A stretch of DNA of 64,000 nucleotides from Jacaranda mimosifolia. Lineage: Eukaryota > Streptophyta > Magnoliopsida > Lamiales > Bignoniaceae. The notes beneath the pieces were generated by a model, which ran no database searches, was not told where the DNA came from, and saw nothing but the letters and a program-made list of their open reading frames with translations. The DNA lies in NCBI GenBank assembly GCA_018894105.1, contig CM032121.1, forward strand, positions 25,698,230 to 25,762,229. Direction: 5' to 3'. The position numbers and the translations under genes are program-made. Shown in pieces: positions 55,034 to 64,000 of this stretch (position 1 is the first letter of the stretch; every line of letters begins with the position of its first letter).

Positions 55034-55840
55034 CAAACGGAGTGAACCACAAGTCTATTAGATTTGATCAATACGGACGTTTGTGGACCACTAAGCATTA
55101 GTGCAAGATAAGGTTATTCTTACTTTATTACCTTCACTGATGATAATACTCGGTTTGGTTATGTGTATCTTATGAAGTATAAGTCTGAAGCTTTTGAAAG
55201 GTTCAAAGAATATAGGAATGAGATAGAAAAGCAACAAGGACTTAGTTTTAAAGCTCTTTGATCGGATCGAAGAGGAGAATACTTAAGTATCAATTACTTG
55301 GATTATCTAAAAGAGTATAGGATTTTCTCACAATGGACTCCACCCGGCATACCTTAGCATAATAGAGTAGCAAGGAGGAGAAATCATACCTTTTAGACAT
55401 AGTACGTTCCATGATGAGCTTCACCGATGTGCCTATCTCCTTTGGGGATACACCCTTGAGACGGCAACGAAGCTACTAAATGTAGTACCCTCAAAGTTGG
55501 TGCCAAAGACACCGTATGAGATGTGGTATAGCAAAGCACCCTATTACTCTTATTTAAAAGCTGGGGGTCTCCCACATACGTCAAGAGACTAGTGGGAGAC
55601 AAGTTGGATACAAGCTTCATTTTGTGCAAATTTGTGGGATACCCAAAATAGTCTTTGAGTTATTATTTCTATGATCCCTTGGAACAAAAGCTGTTTGTTT
55701 TGAGGAACAGCACTTTTTGGAAAAGAAGTTTCTATTGGATAAAAAAGGTGTTATCATTAAACTTGATAAAATTCAAGATGATCATATTATCCCACAAGCG
55801 ATAGAAATAATAGAGCATCCCAAGCCTAACATACAACCTC
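55034..55840 (+). pseudogene. Q integrase
   Basis: Starts within the family text (ACGGAGTGAACCACAAG) and reads LLDLINTDVCGPLSISAR, stop, GYSYFITFTDDNTRFGYVYLMKYKSEAFERFKEYRNEIEKQQGLSFKAL, stop, SDRRGEYLS, WTPPGIP, stop, and a broken RRRNHTF segment where the catalytic Glu is Arg. The second half (55440-55800) carries TPYEMWYSKAPYYSY, GGLPHTSRD-type frame-shifted text and YYFYDPLEQKLFVLRNS. At least five stops or frame shifts. The zinc-binding N-terminus was removed together with the LTR-piece cluster. Confidence 0.85.
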
Positions 55841-56760
55841 TTAGAAGGTCGGACCGAATCAAAAAGTAACCCAAAAGGTTCGAATTCCTTTATGAGATGA
55901 GGTAAACAGATAGTGATTCGAAAACCTATGATGAAGATATGTTGGACATTGATTCAGGACATTAGCTTGAGGCTATGAAATTCAATATGGACTCCATGTA
56001 CTCCAACAAAGTATGGACTTTGGTATATCCACCAAAGTGTATAGTACCCATTGCTTGCAAGTGGATCTATAAGTGAAAGCTAAGAGTTGATAGAGATGTG
56101 ACAACCTTTAAGGCTAGACTAGTGGCAAAAGGTTACACCCAAAGACCCAATATTGATTTTGAGAAAACCTTTTCACTGGTCGCTATGCCTAAGTCCGTTA
56201 GGATTATGTTTGCCACAGCCACTTACTACAATTATGAGATATGCTAAATGGATGTAAAGACCATTTTTCTCAATGAAAACATTGAAAAAGAAATCCATAC
56301 GGAGCAACCACAAGATTTTACATCTAATGGGAGTGAGCAAAAAGTTTGCAAACTCTAAATGTCCATCTATGGACTAAAGCAAGCATCCCAGAGTTGGAAC
56401 ATATATTTTGGTAAGACAGTCAAATCATTTGGCTTTGTCAAAAATGTGTATGAGTCTTGTGTGTATAAAAGGGCTAGTGGGAGTTTGATACACTTTATTA
56501 TGCTTTATGTTGATGACATTCTTTTCATTAGGAATGAGAAATAAGGGTTAGAGTGTACTAAAGTAGGGTTATCTTTGTAGTTCTCCATGAAAGATTTGGG
56601 AAAAGCATTCTATGTATTGGGAACACAGATCTATAGAGATAGATCAAAGAAGATATTGGGGCTCTCCTAAATCGAGTACATTGACAAAGTACTAAAAAGG
56701 TTTAGTATGGAAGAATCTAAGAAGGGATTCCTTCCTGTGAGACATGGTCTTCATCTCTCC
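55841..56760 (+). pseudogene. Q reverse transcriptase
   Basis: RT entry near 55965-56040 (MDSMYSNKVWTLVYPPKC), ARLVAKGYTQRPNIDFEKTFSLVAMPKSVRIMFA (56115-56215), NENIEKEIHTEQPQDF, then an open stretch 56359-56544 (MSIYGLKQASQSWNIYFGKTVKSFGFVKNVYESCVYKR) with the polymerase motif Tyr-Val-Asp-Asp at 56506-56517 intact. A stop follows at 56542. FSMKDLGKAFYVLGT continues beyond it. Inactive. Confidence 0.88.
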
Positions 56761-57486
56761 AAATCTATGGCCCTTAAGACTGAAGATGAGAGACAAAGAA
56801 TGTCCCACATATCTTACGCATCCGCTATATTGAGCATAGTATATGTTGTCCAATGTACTAGACCGGATATAGCACATGCTATAAATGTTACATGCTGCTT
56901 TCAATCCAACCCCACTGAAAGTCACTGTACGGCCATAAAAGCGATCCTAAAATACTTGAGAAGAACTAAGGATTTGTTTTTAGTTTACGATAATGGAAAG
57001 TTAAAACTTGAAGGGTTTTCAGATCCTAGTTTCCAATCCGATGAAGATGACCTTAAATCCACCTCAAGATTTATATTTTGCCTCAATGGCAACGTGGTGA
57101 GCTGGAAGAGTTCCAAACAAGACACCATGATCAAATCTACCACTGAGGTGGAATATATTTCGACTTTCAAAATTGCAAAAAAGGTGTTTGGATGAAAATC
57201 TTCATCCAAAAGTTGGACGCAGTGCTAGCATTGCAAAGCCAGTTTTTTTTGTGTGGTAACAACAGAGCCGCTGCTCAAGCAAAAAAGCTAAGATCTCATC
57301 AGCGATCCAAGAACATTTTGAGGTATTATCATTTGATCCGTAAGATCATTGATAGATGTGACATTTGAGTGGAGATGGTAGTTTCAGAAGAGAATATAGT
57401 AGATCTACTGACTAAACCCCTAACGCGAAAGGTCTTTAAAGGACATTTTAAGAAGATAGGCCTTAAGACTATGAGGAATTAGCTTT
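56761..57486 (+). pseudogene. Q RNase H
   Basis: Open from 56707 to 57195: SHISYASAILSIVYVVQCTRPDIAHAINV, ILKYLRRTKDLFLVYDNGKLKLEGFSDPSFQSDEDDLKST, FCLNGNVVSWKSSKQDTMIKSTTEVEYIS, with the acidic residues of SDPSF and EVEY present. After the stop it continues as RSHQRSKNILRYYHLIRKIIDR and DLLTKPLTRKVFKGH in shifted frames. The most complete RNase H in the window, still broken. Confidence 0.85.
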
Positions 57487-57502
57487 AGGACAAGTGGAAG
57501 AA
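57487..57502 (+). other. Polypurine tract, Q
   Basis: AGGACAAGTGGAAGAA before LTR start TATTGGAATAGTACCCC. Confidence 0.75.
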
Positions 57503-58203
57503 TATTGGAATAGTACCCCGCAGCCAATTACAATTGGTGTGTAATACTACTCCAATTATGATACAATCTTGATTGAATGATATTCTAATAAAATCGTCAT
57601 CTTCATCTTATGTTTTTTATTCTTTACTTGCATTTGGTTGAAGCCCTTAAATCATATAAGACTACAGGACTTGGTCACCTATATGATGGTGATCATGAAA
57701 CAAGTCGTTATGGTCATTATTTTAAAGTATTCCAAGTCATAGAATCTTATAAGACGGGGCATCTAAGATTCAAATAGACTTTCACTAACGATGCATATTC
57801 CAATGGGTTGGATATTGCTCCATTTCATGGGCAATCTATATAAGATATGGATGGATGTTAGTTGGTTCTTATCAGAGAACAAGTTCACTGAAGGCCTGCC
57901 AAGAGAATCCACTATATAGCCATAGTGGAGTGTCAATGGTGGCAAGTTCTCAAGCTTACGATAGTGCATATAATTAATCCGTAGACCTGAGGATCTATAG
58001 TAACCTTGTACTTAATTCCTAATGCTTTGACTTTTCCCCGACTACGTAGCGGGTCATACAGGGTTAAGATTAGGCATGGGTTACTTAAGTATGGAGGTTT
58101 GATCTAAGATGGGATCTATTTTCTCATTATTGTGAAGAATGGGTACATCTCCTATGTATTCCATAATGATTGATTCCAAGAAATCCCTGTGCAAGGTAGT
58201 GTG
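57503..58203 (+). repeat. Q 3' LTR, part before S
   Basis: First 700 bp of the LTR, ending GCAAGGTAGTGTG. The last five bases (58199-58203) are the left duplication of S. Confidence 0.88.
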
Positions 58204-60448
58204 TGTTGGAATAGTATCTCGCAGCCAATTACATTGGCATGTAAACTATTTCACTTGTGATATAATCTTGATTTAGTGATATTCATATTAAATGGCCATC
58301 TTCATCTTATGCTTATTTTACTTCACTAGCATTTGGTTGAAGCCCCTAAATCACACATGACTATGGGAGTTGGTTGCACTCTGTGAGGTGTCATGAAATA
58401 AGTCTTACACGATCGTGATTTTAAATATTCCAAGTCATAGAATCTTAAGAGATGTGGCATCTAAGATTCAAATAGATTTGCACTAGCGATGCATAAATCC
58501 AAGGAGTTGGATATTGCTCTATTTCATAAGCAATCCATGTTAGACATGGGTGCATATATTAGTAGATGCTTGTTTGAGACAAGTTCACTAAAGACTCGTC
58601 CGAAAAATCCACTAGATAGCTGAAGTGGCAAGTCAGAAGTGGCAAGTTCTCCAGCTTACGCGAGTGCATATAATTAGTCCTTTGACTTGAGAATCCATGG
58701 TAACCTTATGTTTGGGTCCTTATACCTTGACTTTTCCTTAACCACTTAGTGGGTCTTCTGGGTTGAGATTGGGTATGAGCCACTTAAACATAGAGATTTG
58801 TGAGATCTAGGATGGGATCCATCTTTTCATCGTTGTGAAGGTCGAGTGCATCTCCTATGTATTCTATAATGATTGATTTTGAGAAATCCTTGGCCAAGGC
58901 AGTTTGACAATTTGGAAAAGGAGTTTCCAAAGATAAAGTCATAAAGAGGAATCGAGCATTGAAAATAGAAACATAGTTATCGAGGCTATTGGGGAGCCAG
59001 AAAATATCGTACCCTAGGCCTCTTTCGGGAGATAGATGATGGAAATATCATATTTGTATGGCAAGCGTAGAGCTAGAATAGTTCATTAAGAGCATATTCA
59101 TTTCGACCAATTAGTTAGGCTCTATGGGCTTAAGATTAGACATCGACCATAGAGATTGGGTACTCTTTAATTAATAGAGATTAACTGAAAGAGTTATTAG
59201 TTTAAAGGAGTTTAAACTAATATGAATATTTCAATATTCAAAATATCACAAGAGTTGTGAGCCCATGTCCAATGAATGGGAGAACCTAATGAGTCACACA
59301 CAAAAGCCTAAAGGAAGTTCTATTTGATGGGAGTAATTTTCTAAGGAGTTAGAAAGTTATTCTTTGCCATTTTTATGGAGATTTCGGTTGACAAAGCTTT
59401 TAGTCATTTTGGCTTGATTAATTTAATTTCTAAATTAATCAAAATAATTTAAGGAGTTAAATTAGACCAATTAAATTAAGGAGTTAATTTAATTGGTGCC
59501 ATATGACTATTAATTAGTCAAGTTAACTTAAAGAGTTATGTTGACACTTTCTAGCTTAAAGAGTTAAGCTAGATTACTTAAGGAGTTAAGTTGATTAATT
59601 AGGTTAAAGAGTTAATTTAATTAATGAGAGGAATTTATTTTGGAGAAAAATTCAAATGAAGGAGCTCATTTGAGGTTAATTTGGGATTAATTTGAAAGAC
59701 ATTTCATGAAATGAAATGCAGAGTCAAATTAAATCCAAATGTAAGTGAAATTCATATTTCACATGCAAGTGGATTGCCAAGTTGGAAAACCACCTCATGG
59801 AGGATTTGATGCCAACTAGCATCGCACCATCCACTCTATAAATAAAGAAGAGGTGGCTAGCCACTTAAAGATTAGCAAGCAAGTTGCTAGATTCCATTTT
59901 CCCCTCATAAAAGTGTGATCTACTCATGTGTTGAAGTTTCATACAATCCTCACCATTTCTCTCCACATTTTCGGCCCTCTCTCTCTTATTCTTCTCTAGT
60001 CTCTAGCTAATTGGAGGTTGATTGGAGCTTTCCTTAGGTGTGTGGAGCATAACATTAGAGGCTTCACACTTGGGGAGCTTTGCTCTTGAAGATCTGTTGC
60101 AGTGCAGTAAATTTGGAGGCTGATTTGCAGCCCTTTCCATGCTTGGATTTGGCTGAAATTTTAATTGGAGATTCTCAAGTGTGTTGAGTAGTTCTCTACA
60201 AAATTTCAGCCTATTTGGAGTTGATTTTCACCGACAATTGTTGGAATTTCCTTTCTATGCGCGGATTGATAATTTGGAAGAGTTCGTTGTTGTCATCCAC
60301 ATCTTCCTTCGATTAAGTGTTTAAGGTTAGTTTTCTGCCGTTAAATCTATTTTAATAACATGATTAGATCCTTGGATTTGGAGTATATAAGTTTTATTTG
60401 GCCTACTTTTAGTTTTATAATTGGATCTGTGGGCTACTTCTTACTTCA
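58204..60448 (+). repeat. Solo LTR S (2245 bp)
   Basis: Starts TGTTGGAATAGTATCTCG and ends TTACTTCA. Flanks GTGTG (58199-58203) and GTATA (60449-60453) fit a 5-bp duplication that has gained two G-to-A changes; the interrupted LTR text continues on both sides. No internal region remains. Ladder 59166-59622; TATA region CTCTATAAATAAAG at 59834-59847. Confidence 0.88.
59166..59622 (+). repeat. LTR hairpin ladder, S
   Basis: TTAGTTTAAA with loop GGAG (59207-59230) is perfect. Others include TTGATTAATTTAATTT-type, AATTTAA with loop GGAG, AATTAAATTAA with loop GGAG and CTAGCTTAA with loop AGAG. Confidence 0.7.
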
Positions 60449-60596
60449 GTATAACAACTACAAGTGTTTTCCAAAGTTGAGGTCATAAAGGGGAATCGAA
60501 CAATAGATGTAGAGACATAGTTATTGAGGCTATTAGGGAGATGGAAAATATATTTCCCTAAGCCTCTTTTAGGAGATATAATGTGGATGGATCGTT
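60449..60596 (+). repeat. Q 3' LTR, part between S and R
   Basis: Continues from the S site (GTGTTTTCCAAAGTTGAGGTC) to GGATGGATCGTT, where R begins. TCGTT (60592-60596) is the candidate left duplication of R; its partner is outside the window. Confidence 0.85.
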
Positions 60597-61541
60597 TGTT
60601 GGAATAGTGCCTGGCAAGCCAATTAGATTGGCCTTGTAAAAACTATTTCCTTGTAAAACAATCTTGATTGAATGATATTCTTTATATGGCCATCTTCATT
60701 TTATGCTTATTATTACTTCACTTGTATTTGGATGAAGCCCTTAGATCACTCTTGACTGCGGAACTTAGTTTGATGACCACGGAATAAGTCTCACACGGTC
60801 ACGATCTTAAATCTTCCAAGTCATAGGATCTTATGAGATGGGGAATCTAAGATCCGGATAGACTTGCACTAATGAAGCATAAATCTAAGAGTTAGATATT
60901 GCTCTATTTCATGAGTAACTTATGAAATATGGGTGCATGTTAGTAGATGCTTGTTAGAGAACAAGGCACTGAAGGCCCACCGGAGAATCCACTAGATAGT
61001 TGTAGTAGCAAGTCGGTAGTGGCAAGTTCTCCAGCTTACGCCAGTGCATATTATTAGTCCTCTAACCCGAGGATCCATGGTAACCCTGTATCTGGTCCTC
61101 ATGCTTTGACTCTTCCTTGACCACTTAGTGGGTCTTTTGGGTTGACGTTGGGTATGAGCTACTTGGCATGTAGGTTTGTGAGATCCAAGATAGAATCTGA
61201 CCCCTCACTCTTGTAAAGAGCGAGTACATCTCCTATGTACTTATAATAGTCGATTCCAAGAAATCCTTGAGAAATGTGGTGTGAAAATTTGGAAAAGGAG
61301 TCTACCAAAGATGAGGTGACACAAGAGAATCGAACATTGGGAATAGAGACATAGTATTGAGGCTATTATGAAGCTGATAAATATCTTGCCCTAGGCCTCT
61401 TTCGGGAGATAGGAGATGGAAGGACCGTATTTGCATAGTAAGCATAGAGCTATAATGGTTCTCCAAAACATTCATTTTGACTAATTAGTTGGGCTCCTTG
61501 GGCTTGAGGTTGGACATCAACCATAGAGATTGGGTACTCTT

Positions 61542-61980
61542 AAATTAATGAGATTAATTGAATTGGGTCGATGTGTTTGAAACTAAAATGAATATAAGAT
61601 ATTCAAAAGTCACAAAAAGTTGTGAGCCCATGTCCAATGAATGGTAGAACCTACTGGGTCACACACAAAAGCCAATTAGCTTTCTAGTTGATGGATAAAT
61701 TTTCTAAGAGTTAGAGAATTTCTCCTAGTGGACCGATTTTGAGGTGTCCAATTTAAAGGTCAATTTTATCTTGATTAATTTAAGTGTTAAATTAATCAAT
61801 GAATTTAAAAAGTTAAATTAGACCATTAATTATGGAGTTAATTATTTAGTGCCAAGGAGACCATCAATTGGTCAACTTAAAGAGTTAAGTTAACAAAATT
61901 AAGTTTAAGGGTTAAGCTTGCTTGACTTAAGAGTTAAGTCAAAGGTTAATTAAATAAATTAAAGTGTTTAATTTAATTAA
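61542..61980 (+). repeat. LTR hairpin ladder, R
   Basis: TTGATTAATTTAA with loop GTG (13 perfect pairs, near 61772-61800), AATTTAA with loop AAAG, AACTTAA with loop AGAG, AAGTTTAA with loop GGG (one G-T pair), TTGACTTAA with loop GAG. Confidence 0.75.
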
Positions 61981-62153
61981 TGGAAAAAATAAATTTTAGA
62001 GGAAAAATTCAAATGAAATGTTCATTTGAATTAGCATCTTAATTAGCTTGAAATTAAATTTCAAATGTAATTAAGATGTACATGAAATTCAAATTGGATT
62101 TGAATTTGCATTTGCCACCTTGGCAATGCAAGTTGGCTGCCCACCTTGAGGAA

Positions 62154-62206
62154 GGTGTGATGCCAACTTAGCATCACACCAACCTCACCCTATATATAGA
62201 TATAGT
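62154..62206 (+). promoter_or_regulatory. Promoter-proximal inverted repeat and TATA region of R
   Basis: A perfect 10-bp inverted repeat around CAACTTA lies about 10 bp before CTATATATAGATATAG. The same pair of signals occurs in the other LTRs. Confidence 0.55.
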
Positions 62207-62821
62207 GGATGTGAGGATAGGTCATTGCTAAAAGTGTGAAAGAATTAGATTCTTTTGCAATTCCCCCCAAAACACCTTGCAAGTATTGCATTCATGCGTT
62301 GAAAGTTTTGCTCTCTTCTTCTTCTTCCCTACCTCAAAAATACCTCCACCATTATCATAATCATCTCTTATTTTAGCTTATAATGAGAAGAATTTGGAAG
62401 TTTCATTGGTGTGTGAATCATATCAATAGAGGCGAACAACTCTGTTTGCTATAGTTTGGAGATCCACTTAAGCAGAGCACCGATTTGGAGAATTTTTCTA
62501 AGGAGATCCAAAAAGCTTTTTAATTCAAAGTTTTTACTATGTTTCCTTCAAGCTGTTGAGAGGTTGCAGCAATTTTTTTTGTGAATTTTGGAGGAGTTTT
62601 AATAAGGTTAAATATTGCTCCATTCCTATTCCGCAGTTTCTTGCAGATTCTGGATTGGTGAAAGGTTCACCACTTTTTCCTTGGATTTTAGCATTTAAAG
62701 GTAACACTCTATCTAAATCTTGATTTTAGGCATGATTTTATCCTAGTTAGCATGTAAGCACTAGTTTATTTAGCTTTTGAAGTTTTCATAATTAGAACCT
62801 AGTGCCTTAATTGCTTTTAAG

Positions 62822-62834
62822 TAACATCGGAGCC
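62822..62834 (+). other. Primer-binding site of R
   Basis: TAACATCGGAGCC after spacer AG; two changes from TGGTATCGGAGCC. Confidence 0.8.
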
Positions 62835-64000
62835 TAAATCATGCTTAGATTTGGATTTTTTGTTGATGATTGATTCATGTGATCGATTGATAAAAATCAC
62901 CAAATTCTCAATTCATATGATGGATTAGAGTATTTGAATGATGTTGTATGTGGCTCCTTGGTTGATGAATTGAAAGCATGCTAATATGTGTTTTAAGTAT
63001 TGATTCATATTATTAGTATGTTTTAATTCATAGCTATTAATATTGAATGTTGATTTAGCATTAATTGATGTTATATGTTGATATAGCTTGTTGATGAATG
63101 GCTAAAACAGTTTTGGTCATTTTTTGACCCAATGTGATTGGAGTTTTGTTGGAGATTTTTGAAGAATGCGATTCTTACTTGAACTTGATTTTTGAAGCTA
63201 GATTGAGCACTTAAATTTCCAGTTTTAAAATGTGTTTTAGATCTGGGAATTGGTCCATAATGTGTGATTTAATATTTAAAATAAGTTTTAGCATTTTTGG
63301 TGCACAAAAGTTGAGCTAAAAATAGCCTAACTTACCTTTGACCCAAAACAGGGGCTACTGCCGACTTTGGTGCACACTGGCAGGGCAGTGACCGAGACTC
63401 ACTGCCCCACCATGTGCTTGCCTCGACCAGCAGTGCCTGATCACGGGTGGGGCAAGTTTTGTGCAATTTTTGGGCTCCTCTAGTGGCTAAAAATGGTGTA
63501 AAATTATGTGTTATGGATGCACAAATGTTGTGCAAGTTCTCAAAATTATGTTTAACATTTTTCAAGCTCCTTAAATCTTGTTAAAGTTAATTTACAAATG
63601 TTGCATAAGTGTTTTGCATGACCAATTATTTGTTAATATGATTAGCATTTAATTGTTAGAATTAATTATTAATTCTAGATTTGTTTATTGTTCATTTGAA
63701 TTGTTGAATGGATGATGAATAAAAGGGGATGATCATGAGCCTTTAATATTAATTTTATTTATTTTAAGTTGTTGAAATGGTTTGTATTAAATTGGGGCTT
63801 GCATGCCTCTTTTATTTCTACCTTATAAATGTTATGAGAGTAGAATCATTAGGAGTGAGGATTTCTTTCTCATGTAAAAGTTATATGGAGCAAAGGAGAC
63901 CTTACGGGCATGGAGACTTTTGAAGACCTGTGAATGTATGGGATACACTCATGTAATAGCTAGATTTAACCAACCCACTTAAAATCAACTAGGTGGTGTA
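62835..64000 (+). other. R leader, first part
   Basis: Non-coding leader matching 17620-18785 of P, with the GC-rich patch at 63340-63450. The inverted repeat GTGGTGTA near 63993 is cut off by the window end. Confidence 0.8.

Larger units (their letters stand above)
60597..62819 (+). repeat. R 5' LTR (2223 bp)
   Basis: TGTTGGAATAGTGCCTGG start and TTGCTTTTA end. Contains ladder 61542-61980, the clean inverted repeat GGTGTGATGC/GCATCACACC (62154-62180) and the TATA region 62190-62206. Confidence 0.92.
46232..64000 (+). mobile_element. Copia element Q with its nested insertions (3' end outside window)
   Basis: 5' LTR, primer-binding site, leader, gag, protease, a 3.5-kb cluster of LTR pieces, integrase, RT, RNase H, purine tract and 3' LTR, all plus strand. 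The 3' LTR is split by S and by R, so its end and the right target duplication are beyond the window. The left candidate duplication is TTTTC (46227-46231). Confidence 0.85.
60597..64000 (+). mobile_element. Copia element R (5' part only)
   Basis: 5' LTR, primer-binding site and the first 1.17 kb of leader. The element continues past the window, so its coding region and shared-loop set (expected about 1.5 kb after the primer-binding site) cannot be seen. Confidence 0.85.

Noticed and set aside
55034..55038. CAAAC as a target duplication for the F1-F3 cluster
   Set aside because: No matching five bases are found at 51535-51540 or at the inner joins.
58204..60448. Full-length element at S
   Set aside because: The sequence passes from LTR end straight into the interrupted host LTR with no primer-binding site, so it is a solo LTR.

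Overview
The window is plant nuclear DNA made entirely of transposable elements. I found no host gene, tRNA, rRNA or CRISPR array. The signs of a plant are Ty1/copia gag-pol in the order gag, protease, integrase, reverse transcriptase, RNase H; primer-binding sites of the initiator-tRNA-Met type (TGGTATCAGAGCC and variants); and a CACTA (En/Spm) DNA transposon with a 3-bp target duplication. The species cannot be named from the sequence.

One copia family supplies nearly everything. A full copy has an LTR of about 2.2 kb (TG/TA start, CA/TA end), a 2-nt spacer AG, the primer-binding site, an unusually long non-coding leader of about 1.95 kb, gag-pol, and a purine tract directly before the 3' LTR. 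I call the copies A1, A2, M, N, P, O, Q, S and R.

Layout. A1 internal DNA (1-1779), an LTR (1780-3998) and the A2 leader follow each other as internal-LTR-internal. The A2 leader is split by M (4888-12124, minus strand) and by N (12489-31404). N is split by P (13322-24434), whose 5' LTR is split by solo LTR O (15083-17118). A2 gag-pol runs 32114-35883. Its 3' LTR (from 35900) is split by the CACTA element (36756-45980) and by Q (from 46232). Q contains a cluster of three LTR pieces in pol (51540-55033), and its 3' LTR is split by solo LTR S (58204-60448) and by R (from 60597, running off the window). Target duplications support M, N, P, O, S and the CACTA element.

All gag-pol copies are broken by stops, frameshifts and deletions, many of them C-to-T or G-to-A changes, so none should make a working polyprotein here. 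The CACTA element is 9.2 kb, AT-rich, full of internal duplications and has no recognisable transposase.

The most unusual signal is RNA-level structure in the copia family. Each of six leaders carries four separate hairpin-like sites with four different stems but nearly the same loop; the loop sequence differs between copies and changes together at all four sites. In addition, each LTR has a ladder of about eleven short hairpins with different stems and a common GAG/GGAG/GTG-type loop, upstream of the TATA box.
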